64,000 bases of DNA from Aphrophora alni (taxonomy: Eukaryota > Arthropoda > Insecta > Hemiptera > Aphrophoridae), in contig OY740768.1 of the NCBI GenBank assembly GCA_963513935.1, positions 45,975,142 to 46,039,141 on the forward strand, read 5' to 3'. Of this stretch, positions 37,600 to 47,730 are shown in pieces; positions within the stretch are counted from its first letter, which is position 1; each line of letters opens with the position of its first letter. The notes beneath the pieces were generated by a model. It had not been told where the DNA came from. It saw nothing but the letters and a program-made list of their open reading frames with translations, and did no database searches. The position numbers and the translations under genes are program-made.

Positions 37600-39230
37600 T
37601 GATTTGTTGTTGTGCCAGTAATGAGCAAATTTAAATAAAGAGTTGCATCTATTGCAACTCCCATCAGTTTGAGCTTCCTGCGGTCATTTGATTTCTGCAA
37701 GCAGAAAGAAAAAATGGTGCTAATATTCATCATCGCCTGTGTCGAGTTTAAGGCAATAATCTTATGCGTGACTGTGTTATGAGAGATTGATGTAGGAAAT
37801 TCAGAAATGTGTAAACAAATGTGCATGACGAAGAAGGAAAAGGATGTCGTTCAAATATGACATGGCTTTCAGAGGATTTCTCTCATATTTCTAGAACCAC
37901 TTTATTTGCAATTATTATTGACAAATTTAATTTTTGTAAATATTGTGCAAGATGGGTGTGAAAGCAGTTGACTGATCATCACAAAAAAAAATGAGGGAGG
38001 CTTAACTTTTCTTGATCATTATGATGAAAATGGGGATGTCTATCTAGACAAAATTGTTACTGGGAATGAGACATAGGTTAGGTTTGTAAAAGTTGAAACT
38101 AAACAGTGTATCCATCCTTAATCCCCAAACAAACCAAGAAAATTCATACAAACTCTGTTCATACCAGAAAATGAAGGGTATAGAGTTTTGCTGACTGAAT
38201 TTATAGAACCAGGCACAACATTAATAGCAGTTGTTTATTGTGAAATTCTGAAAAAGCTTTCGAAGTCATTAAAAACAAGCGATGAGGATTACTTACTCAG
38301 TGTTTGCTTCCATACTGCAGCCTGTACAAGTGCTTCGCATGACCAATTCAAGTTAACTACCCACCATACACCTTCATTAAAAACAAGTGATGAGGATTAC
38401 TTACACAGTGTTTGCTTCCATACTGCAGCCTGTACAAGTGCTTCGCATGACCAATTCAAGTTAACTACCCACCATACACCTTCATTAAAAACAAGCGATG
38501 AGGATTACTTACACAGTGTTTACTTCCATACTGCAGCCTGTACAAGTGCTTCGCATGACCAATTCAAGTTAACTACCCAACATACACCTTCATTAAAAAC
38601 AAGTGATGAGGATTACTTACACATTATTTGCTTCCATACTGCAGCCTGTACAAGTGCTTCGCATGACCAATTCAAGTTAACTACCCACCATACACCTTCA
38701 TTAAAAACAAGTGATGAGGATTACTTACACAGTGTTTGCTTCCATACTGCAGCCTGTACAAGTGCTTCGCATGACCAATTCAAGTTAACTACCCAACATA
38801 CACCTTCATTAAAAACAAGTGATGAGGATTACTTACACAGTGTTTGCTTCCATACTGCAGCCTGTACAAGTGCTTCGCATGACCAATTCAAGTTAACTAG
38901 CCACCATACACCTTCATTAAAAACAAGTGATGAGGATTACTTACACAGTGTTTGCTTCCATACTGCAGCCTGTACAAGTGCTTCGCATGACCAATTCAAG
39001 TTAACTACCCACCATACACCTTCAACTTGGCACCAAGTGATTAGCACCTCTTTGCGAATATCAAAGCCTGGCTTACTACTCAACATTTTGTAACAAATGA
39101 ATGAAGTTAATTTCTGGCTAAGTTCTTTGGAGGCAGAGTTTTTTGATGAGGTAATACAAAAACATGTGTCTCAGTCCGACAGCTGTCTATTATGTAGTAG
39201 GTGACTATGTCAAAAACTAATGTACGTATG
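37600..39230 (+). pseudogene. Mariner transposase, broken
   Basis: Pieces in shifting frames: N-terminal HTH region (about 37620-37850, heavily decayed), LDHYDENGDVYLDKIVTGNET (about 38017, first catalytic Asp region, T-G-N-E-T), SPNKPRKF, GYRVLLTEFIEPGTT, VVYCEILKKL, then the expanded block, then N-L-A-P-S-D...H-L-F and SLEAEFFDEVIQKHV near the C-terminus (about 39030-39170). The second catalytic Asp of the HDNARPHTA type is not intact in any unit of the expanded block. Frameshifts and stops make it inactive. Confidence 0.85.
38266..39021 (+). repeat. Seven 108-bp tandem units inside mariner transposase
   Basis: Seven near-identical units start at 38266 and every 108 bp after. Each reads TCATTAAAAACAAG...CACCT. 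They differ by single substitutions. Because 108 is a multiple of three, one shifted reading frame stays open across all units and gives a 301-codon ORF (38188-39093) with a 36-residue repeat (DEDYL, FHTAACTSASHDQF). The unit corresponds to the transposase stretch between the Y-C-E-I-L-K-K-L motif and the region before L-A-P-S-D. The ORF uses a frame that is not the transposase frame over this stretch. Confidence 0.97.
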
Positions 39231-39330
39231 TAAGAAGTATATAACTTTTGTATTTATTAGTTTCATTTACTAGCCAAACGTGAGTTAGTTTCCGAACAGC
39301 TACCGTATTAATGTAGTGTATGGGGAGTTA

Positions 39331-39354
39331 AATATATATATATATATATATATA
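39331..39354. repeat. (AT)n microsatellite
   Basis: A short TA/AT run just outside the mariner right end. Confidence 0.9.
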
Positions 39355-40139
39355 ATCTCTCCCAATTTCCAAAAGTGATTTCGTTACTATTTTCTCATAT
39401 GTCACAACTGTCCATGGATCAGGAGATTTTGTGTTAGTCTGTAATTTAGAATAAATTAAACTAACAATATATGAAGAACTCTTACAGCAATTGTAACATT
39501 TACAAGAGACATCGAGCCATCGGAAAGTCGACTCTGGAAACTCGTAGTAAGAAGTAAGAGGTAGGCTACTCATTGTATTGATAATTTTAGTGACTCTGGA
39601 TCCGATTATTCTTGAATATGATGATGTAAAGTGATCAGATTAATAATGTTTGGTTTATTTATGAAAATATATACGTACAATAAGGACATAAATATAGTTG
39701 AAAAATATTAAAGACTTTAAACTCGCCGAACAACAGTACGGAAGGATAATAATAATTTATGTGCAAAACTTTATTGCCTTTTTCATAGTTTGTAATGACA
39801 CACCCCTTCAAACAATAATGCCATTCTGTAATGTTGACTACAGTAATATTGACTGAATGTATGCTTAGTACACACTTTTCAGTAATTTTAGTGGTAAGAT
39901 TCTGGTTAAAGTAGAAAAAATATAAATAAATATCCTTAGATTTTCCTTACATAGTGAACATGACCGGCCCATTTCCAACAATTTTCAAACACAATGCTCA
40001 TATACTTATATTTTGCAACTTGTTACATATAAATGAGTGTATAAAATATAAGTATAAAGTTGCAACTGTAAATTGATTGGATCGCAGTGGGCTCCAAGTT
40101 ACATTACCATATACTTTGTTTTTTTAACATTTATTGTGA
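39355..40139. other. Intronic sequence
   Basis: Nothing recognised apart from AT-rich filler. Confidence 0.4.
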
Positions 40140-40560
40140 ATTGGCTTTGAAAAAATTACCTTTTAACAGTCAACAAGTCATGCTCCACAGGGGTATACAC
40201 CTCCACCCAACTGGCTTTTAAAACAACAATGCTGTTGTCTACTACATGTAAAAATAAATGTATCACTATGTAAGTTAACATTACTTAAATTATTCATATA
40301 AATTTTAAATAAAATTGATCCTAATGTAATACTTTGAATAACTCCTTAATCAATTTTTCTAGCGATACTAGTTTCACTTAAAATTGAAACCATCTGCTAT
40401 ATCTTTTTTTTAAATAGTCACTAAATCTAGTTTAAAGTTTCTACCTAGATTCTAATATATTTGAATCATCTATATCTACAATAAAATATTCACTGTCATA
40501 ATTTCGTAGCATTTGAACTCTATTAGAAATGATAATTTAATGTGGGACATTTATTCTTGA
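40140..40560 (-). pseudogene. LINE reverse-transcriptase fragment
   Basis: The minus strand at 40286-40345 reads GVIQSITLGSILFKIYMNNL, the RT block usually written GVPQGSILGPLLFxIYxNDL. Flanking minus-strand pieces (F-I-V-D-I-D-D-S upstream; an eroded N-L-H-S-D-T downstream) keep the right order for a Jockey/CR1-like LINE. It has several stops. It ends about 200 bp before ERR exon 2. Confidence 0.7.
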
Positions 40561-40757
40561 AAATTCTACAAAAGTCCTGGAATTTTGTTTTATTCAAGAT
40601 GTGGGAATCGTGTAATTGATGAAATTAAATTGTCTTACATTCTGTAGCCCTTAACCCAAATAGAACCAGATTCTTATTAGTAATAATAATATCTCATCTG
40701 ATTATTTACTCTTCTGGTTTGTCACTCTATTATAATATTTCTTATGTTTATTCGTAG

Positions 40758-40901
40758 GTTTCGATGATGTCCAGAGACAGCCCGACAGGGATGATCACAG
40801 CATCACATATAAAGAAAGAAGAGGACAGTTGCCAAGCTTGTTCTCCATCTAATAGTAGCATGTATTCACCTACCACTACAGTCTCCACGGCACATGGAGA
40901 T
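40758..40901 (+). CDS. ERR: Estrogen-related receptor, second coding exon
   Basis: A 48-codon exon between acceptor ...ttattcgtag and donor GAT|GTCAGT, phase 0 at both ends. The alternative donor GTATGC four bases on would create a stop in the next exon, so GTCAGT is preferred. It encodes part of the poorly ordered A/B transactivation region. SHIKKEEDSCQACSPSNSS resembles the start of Drosophila ERR (H-I-K-Q-E-V-D followed by C-F-S-P-S). I-K-K-E fits the sumoylation consensus psi-K-x-E and is followed by acidic residues, as in vertebrate ERR alpha and gamma. S-P sites (SRDSPTG, CSPS, YSPTTT) are possible phosphorylation sites. ERR is an orphan nuclear receptor that controls carbohydrate metabolism genes in insects. 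The assignment rests on motif order recalled from the family. Confidence 0.75.
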
Positions 40902-42196
40902 GTCAGTATGCTATTAATATAAAACAAATTTAAGAACATGTATGTCTAATTTTTCAGCAAAAACACTCATATATAAATTTGTAGATGATGTATATTTTAC
41001 CTAGTTAATGCTATATTGATTGTGGAATATTATTTTTTATAATATATATTACCCTAAAATCCTCCAAGTTAAAACATGTATCATGTGCAAAATCGCATTT
41101 TACCTCTTGAATGCCAATTTCATTTATTATTATCTCTAAAATTTAAGCAGTACTGTACTTCATATACAGGGTTACCATCTCCCCTGGTTTGACTGAGACA
41201 TTTCCTGTTTAGAGATCTGGACCCTGTGTTCTGACCTATCTATGATTATGACCTGGTTTAAAATTAAATGAATATTTTAAATTTTTTAAGTTTTCAAACT
41301 TTTCATCACATAACAATAACATAATTTTTATTTGTTTAAAAAAAATTATTTCCCCGAGTTGGCTAAAATTAAATTTAGTTAATAATTAACACAATATTGA
41401 TTTTAAATGTTTTAAAGGTGTTAGTATAGTTTGGGAATTTATTTGATTATTTTAAAATTAATTAAAATTGCAAAAATTTATTTTGAAAATAAAATATTGT
41501 CATTAATTCTTACACAAATATCACTAACATAAATCTATATCAGGATTTATTTGCCTTTCTTAATGCTAAACGATGACATTATGAACTTATATTATACACT
41601 AAACATGAACTACGCATACAGATTTGATTAAAATTGGTCATTTGTAGCATTTACATAAGGAAATATAAGAATTCCCTATATGTCCTGATTTTTTAAGAAA
41701 ACACTATTAAGAAAACCTTTATGTAAAACCTATATTATTTCAAAACATATTCTGATGTTTATCCTGTTTAATATATTTTTTAAAATAATTACTCCATTTC
41801 AATGTATGTTTACAATACTTATAATAAGTATAACAACAACCCCTGATCCAATGCACACACACAAGGCCCGCCAAACAATTATTTAACACAAAACTAACAG
41901 AGAACCAAAACTTTAGATTGAATCAATATTTATAAATAGTTCTTGTGTTACTTATTTTAATAATATTAAATGTTAAAACGTTACAATTAGTTATTTTATT
42001 GCAAGTTATTATGTTGAAGTTGACATGTAAAAACATTTATGTTCAATTTGAACCGAAGACATAATATTGATCTGTGTTAAAGTATTTTTTCTGTCCTGAT
42101 AAATATGTACTGTATGTATTTCAATCCCAACTACCAAGGATTGACCTAGTGTGAATACATGTTTGTACTAGTTACACTTCAGAATAAAAGTAACGC

Positions 42197-42636
42197 CAAT
42201 GACTACATAAATACTATAAGACACGACATTGCCATGTTAAATATTCTACGCTTATTCTTGAGTTGACCAATACCCGCTAGGTCGCTCTGCTAGAGAATCT
42301 GAAGTTGATGTGACTGGCGCTAGGTGGCTCTATGGTCAAACAATATTTCAGGCGGGTAGGAGAAAACGCACTGATGCCACATATGGGACCAGAGATGCGA
42401 GGGAAGGTCGAGAATCGCTTATCTCAGCGCACGAACTGACAACACTGACTATGCTGACGGAAGTAAGTGAGAAGTCAACAGTTGTACAGTCTCAACCAAG
42501 TGGGATGCGTACAGTCAAGCACTTGCTGCTAGCGCTTTCTGATAGCTGTGTGTCAAACTTGTGACGAACAGCACCCGTAAAGCGTAGACTATTTCCCTAT
42601 CCTATGTCGTGTCTTATAGTATTTATGTAGTCATTG
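42197..42636 (+). mobile_element. TIR element copy 2, 7-bp TSD, inverted to copy 1
   Basis: The ends are the same as in copy 1 (start CAATGACTACATAAATACTA). The flanks are a perfect 7-bp duplication, gtaacgc (42190-42196, 42637-42643). The sequence matches the reverse complement of 28740-29195 with scattered changes and a short deletion near the middle (after gtgagaag). The internal frame (42310-42564) is conserved at its start with copy 1. High similarity suggests fairly recent movement by a transposase supplied elsewhere. Confidence 0.92.
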
Positions 42637-44581
42637 GTAACGCCTACTGATGTTGAAGAATTCTAGTCACATTTGGATTAAGTTTCGAAACAATTATTGC
42701 CTTGCTCCAATAGGGTGGCACCTAATTTTTTAAACAAGGAAGAAATCTAAATCTAGAATCAGTTATGCGGCAGTATTGTCCAGTGGAATTTTTTTAAAGC
42801 AGAAAGTTAGTAATTTGTGAATTAATGGTTTTTTTCAAAAAGGAGAGGAAAGTTTTAAAAACAAAAATTCAAAAATCTAGATTAGTGGTGGAAAAACTAG
42901 AGTATCAAAGGTAGAATAGGATAATAATAAGTTTGGTAGTTTAGGCTGTAGAGCTGATAAAGCCACATTATCATCTCATTATTGTATGTGTTTAGTCAGA
43001 TAGGTTTGAAACTATTTAAATGTGTTCGGAGTTTGAAAAACGAGAACATAATATGCTAGCATTTTGCTTCTCAAAGAAAAAAACAAGATAAAGAGTTTAA
43101 TTCAAAAATTACTGAATAAAAAAAGTAAAGAGAGGGAGTCAATAATCATGGAAATCCCAAGTTTTACCAGATTAAAATCATTATTGAAGTACAAAATCTT
43201 AATGGTATTAAAAAAATAAAAAAAATAAATAAAAAATAAAATAAAAAGGAAGGAAAAATTAGTTATGGATTATTAGGTTGCAGTTTGATAAATACTTATT
43301 GTTGATTACTTGCAACACTATAGTGTTTCTAAAATAACATAAATGTAAAGAAAACTAATTTGATTATGTATAAAAAAAAGTTTAATAAAAACAAGAATTT
43401 TAGAGTTTAAAATAATTTTAAAGGTGTTTTACAATGAAGGGGAGCTTTACCTGTGTCACCTAATAAATTTTGTGCTGAAGAATGTCTTCAGAATAGACAT
43501 AAATATTGACTTTGCATCTGTCTGCTTTCTTTTATATGCAAGAAATAAACACAGCTTTTTTTTACATTTTAGGGTGGTTCTGTTATAACACTCATTTATT
43601 TAAGTATAGTTTTATAAATCCTTGAGGTTAGGTTACATTATACGGTACTTGACAATCCAATAAACACAATCTTATATTACAGTATATATGAAATAGATAA
43701 CAATATCATTATGTTGCTTATCACATTATCTTATTGCTATTTGTTATGACTGTTTAAAGTCTACTGGCTCAGTGCCAATCTTAAAACTTTAACCTAATTT
43801 AAAATAAATTAGAATTAAGTAAAAAGTATTAAGTAATTTTGTAAAAACCTATGTACTTATATTTTGTGCTAACACAATATTTTCTTTCTTACTTTTAAAC
43901 TTGTTGTGCTTACTTCAACAGAGCTGAACTTTGTATCTTAGATGTTTGAAGCTCATTATAATATTTATGAATACATTATCAGTATACATAGTATATAGCA
44001 AATTTGTTACTGAAAAGTAGGATATCCAGATTTTCTGCAGTTTCTTAATTTTGTTTTGTTTACGCTGCATTAAAATTTTCAGAGACAACATGTTTTGTTG
44101 TGACTAAATTAGTATATCTTTTAAACACTAATTTCAACATTTATAAAAATTTCATAGCAATTCAAAGAAAATTTTAATTCTGGCATATATTTTTGAATAT
44201 TTAGTAACAAGATACATTTTACCAATAACAAAGTTGGAACAAAATTAAAATGTTATTTAGATTTATTAAAGTTGTTTGTGGTCAGAGTTGTAGGTGGTTT
44301 TAGTTTGGAAACTACCATATTTTAATTTGAGGGACGCAACTCACATCAAACCCTCATAGTAGCTGGTGTTGATCTGTGGAGCCCTTACTTCTTACATTAA
44401 TTGATTGATTAAGATGAGAGATTAAAGAGGTTAAACCTGTCCAGTTACCATGACCATTGGCCTATTGTGCAACTTTATCTCTTAATTTTAGACCAGTAGA
44501 TTAGTCCTCTTTATGAGTTTTAGTAGTCCGCTCAATGGCTCGTCCAATGAGAGTTCACCAAGAGTTGGAAGCAAAAAACCC

Positions 44582-45623
44582 TACTGTCCGTTCACAGTTT
44601 AGTTGATAGCATGGGCCTTATGGAGGCTTGCCGCTCTACTACCTGACCTAACTACATCGGCTCCTATTCACTACCACACTGAGTAGGAATATCCCTGTCT
44701 CAGTGTTTAGTTCAAGATCAACATTTCTTAATTACAGTAACGTACCTCATGTTTAAGTAAACCTTATTATGAAGTTTAAACTACCAAAAACTGACATTAC
44801 ATTACTTTTATAGTAACGTTTATTGCTGTATTGTTGAGCAGTACTATTTCAATTCTAACGAATTGTTAAACAAATTTCTGGAATTTATTTTATATTCTCT
44901 AAAATAAAATAATATACTCTTCAAATAATTATTAATACTATATCAGAAATTAGGTCATGATAGATAGTACAACACCACTAATACTCTGATGTTGTCTGTA
45001 AACTACTAAAAAAGCTACTAAGTAGCTGGGAACTTTCTGTTTTTTTCCTTTGGATATGAACTAAATCATTAGAATATAAGAGTGACAATAAATAGTTAAA
45101 AATATATTTAACTTGTAATTGTTATGTTATAAACGAAATTTAAAACAACTAGCAATTTTGGTCATGCAGTTTAAGTATTGTATTCATCCTTCACATTTTA
45201 CTGAATAAATACTGTATAACAAATTATGATAACAAATTTTGAATTTAAAGATTTTTCCTAAAGTTTTTATATTATATCATTTACTTTCCTAAAATAACAG
45301 CTCTTTTATCAACATAAATGTAAACTAAACAACTTCATTTTTTCAATAATTGTTCCACATTAATACAAATTATTCCTGAAAATATAAATATCAATAAAAA
45401 ACCATATCAAGGGAAACATATTCCTAAAAACTAGTGTAAATGAGTTTTAAAACGGACAATACATAACAATAATACAAACCCATAACCCCTCAACACTGAA
45501 TGAAACCATGATGTAAGTGAGCGCATGTTGATGTTTTCATGCAGGCTAGTAGCGTAAGATCTCCGTTTCAATAGCATAGCCAATGCCTGCCCATGCTATC
45601 AACTAAACTGTGAATGAACAGTA
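44582..45623. mobile_element. Possible 1-kb TIR element
   Basis: A perfect 26-bp inverted repeat starts TTCACAGTTTAGTTGATAGC (44591-44616; complement at 45589-45614) and continues outward with few mismatches to about 35 bp. The two arms are about 1 kb apart. The interior is AT-rich with no transposase. The right arm touches a LINE fragment, so the boundary is uncertain. Confidence 0.55.
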
Positions 45624-46050
45624 TATATCTCTTATTCAAAAGAGCCTCACAATAAAAGATTATGTAGACTGGAGTCTCCTCACCCATCGTGCACACAGTT
45701 TTGCCATAGTATGCTCTTATTCTGTTCAAATGCACCTGCAGACCACAATGTCCCTTAATAAGTCCTGTGATTTGTTCGAGTTCCCCTTTACCCCAGGTCA
45801 GTATTGTTACTCCAGGAACCTACCTAAAGGACCTGGAGTGATAGTTTGCTACGGGAGTGTCCCCTAAGACTATCCCATTTTTGCTGATGTTTTCTCTGAA
45901 TTCATCTATAAACTAAAGTTTAAATCCCAGTCTCAGCCCATATACCCCAGCACCAGTGCCTTTGTTCGTTTTGGAACCATCAGTATACCATACAAGATCT
46001 CCTGAAGTACCTAATATGTGATCCTCCTCCCTATAGGTCAGTTTGATTTT
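45624..46050 (-). pseudogene. LINE RNase H fragment (Jockey/I type)
   Basis: The minus strand gives VWYTDGSKTNKGTGAGVYG near 45955-46000, the first block of RNase H with the catalytic Asp, then broken frames down to GLIKGHCGLQVHLNRISI near 45720. The pieces are in the order expected for the C-terminal half of a LINE ORF2. Stops and shifts show decay. It is a different element from the one at 25780 (different residues, opposite strand). Confidence 0.75.
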
Positions 46051-46389
46051 AAAATGTTTTGAAATGCATATCTAGTATTAATCTTATATTACCCATCCCC
46101 AAGATAAGTGGCCAATTATTCCCGTAATACTGGCATGCCAAAGGAGTGAGGTTTTCCAGTAGCCGCTGTACTTTAGCCTGTCATGTTCATATATAAGTTC
46201 TAGCAGTAATCTTTTAACTGCTTACACCTAATATTAAAACTAAAAATAATGTTTACAAAAAGGCTCTAAAAAATGATGACATTGTTATTATGTCTTCCTC
46301 ATATTCTCTTTCCTGCCCTTAATGAGGTCATTTACGAGTATAGTGTGTGTAGGTGTAGACGTCCCAAGATATCCTAGCTGGGTTTACAT

Positions 46390-46545
46390 CTAGTCTTAGA
46401 TTTGATCTTTCCTATTAAGTATTTCTTGTCCCAATCTTATTCTCTTTCAACCCTGACGCTATTAGAGTATTCGAGGTCTTCATTTAATGCTCTTTTCTTC
46501 TTTTTCGTGTAAGGTGATGATAACCGTAGGTTTTTTGGTTTTAAA
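46390..46545 (+). repeat. Unassigned dispersed family, copy E
   Basis: Contains ttctctttcaaccctgacg, ctattagagtattcgagg, ctcttttcttctttttcgtg and aaggtgatgataaccg in the family order. No terminal C run. Confidence 0.55.
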
Positions 46546-46826
46546 CCACACAAATAAATTACCTATTGTAATATGTAGAAGAGTACATCAAATATTTAAA
46601 ATAGAAATTGAATGAAAATGTCATAGACTAAATAAACTAAAATATCTTGTACTTTTATCAATCTAGTTTCAAAAGTGAAAATCATACATTGATTCTATAA
46701 TATGTTATCCTAAGCATTACATAGTTAATAAATAGAAATCATGCAGTCTGCTCTGGCAGAGCCAAAGGAAAATTATGGACATATATAAAAACCTGACTTT
46801 CACGATAGTTGAGCCATGGGCAAATC

Positions 46827-46828
<2 letters not shown>

Positions 46829-46875
<47 letters not shown>
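46829..46875. repeat. (TA)n microsatellite
   Basis: About 47 bp of alternating T and A. Confidence 0.97.
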
Positions 46876-46878
<3 letters not shown>

Positions 46879-47174
46879 TATATATGAATAAATGATGCTA
46901 TTTAGTCCACAAATGCATTAATTTGTATGAGTTATTAAACTCAGACTTTTACCCAAATTATTTTATTGAAAAAATACAGGTTTATTTATTTAAGTTATAT
47001 TACATTAGATCCCTTGAAAGTAGATGTAACAAGATTTTTTATACCAAATCTAACTATTTTGTGATTTTTGATTAAATTTCTTCAATCGTAAAAAATCTTA
47101 GTTTTTTACCTACTCATCTTTAAAGAAAATAATTAGACTTATCATTTTTACCCAATAAAATCTGAAATTTTTGA

Positions 47175-47730
47175 ACTATAGTAAAATTCAAGTCAGAGTG
47201 AGGCAGAAACCCAGTCGACAGCACTAATCGCCTACCCTTTTCGTCTATTGTGCTACACGGCCGCGTTAAGTAACCACCGGCCGGAGCCAATGAATCATAA
47301 CTAATTACTCCAGTAACGATATGCAACTTTTCTTCCTTCATGAAATTCAGAAAAACAAATAATAACACATGTTACATTGCAATTTTCCCATTAATTTGAT
47401 ATCAAATTTCAAAGGAATCGGTCATCTGTGACAAACACAGAGTGATACATTTATAACTTCACTAATCACTCTGTGTTTGTCACAGATGACCAATTCCTTT
47501 GAAATTTGATATCAAATTAATCGGAAAATTGCAATATAACACGTGTTATCATTTGTTTTTCTGAATTTCATGAAGGAGGAAAAGTTGCATATCGTTACTG
47601 GAGTCATTAGTTATGATTCACTGGCTCCGGCCAGTGGCTACTTAACGCACAATAGACGCCAAGGGTAGGCGATTAGTGCGGTCGACTGGGTTTCCGCCTC
47701 ACTCTGACTTGAATTTTACTATAGTTTACT
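47175..47730. mobile_element. Giant near-perfect hairpin (arms of about 265 bp)
   Basis: Left arm 47175-47442 and right arm 47464-47730 are reverse complements with few mismatches and one short indel near ccgcgtta; the loop is only about 21 bp. The outer ends read AACTATAGTAAAATTCAAG on the left and the complement on the right. It has no transposase; the minus-strand frame at 47120-47368 is simply one arm. It could be a foldback MITE, or a source of hairpin RNA since it sits inside an ERR intron. Confidence 0.93.

Larger units (their letters stand above)
37478..39305 (+). mobile_element. Mariner element with internal tandem expansion
   Basis: TA-flanked ends with short related termini (AGGGCTGTTCAGAAA and, read inward from the right, CGGTAGCTGTTCGGAAA). 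The length is 1.83 kb against about 1.3 kb for a normal mariner; six extra 108-bp units account for 648 bp. Part of the left end is repeated at about 37569 (gttcagaaattattttcaat). Transposase remnants fill the inside. The coding strand is +. Confidence 0.75.

Noticed and set aside
38188..39093. A 301-residue repeat protein gene
   Set aside because: The frame is open only because a 108-bp unit was duplicated inside a dead mariner. There is no evidence for a promoter, splice sites or conservation.
40902..40923. Alternative donor at 40906 (GTATGC) for ERR exon 2
   Set aside because: It would leave phase 1 and create a stop codon at the start of the exon at 53387, while GTCAGT at 40902 keeps phase 0.
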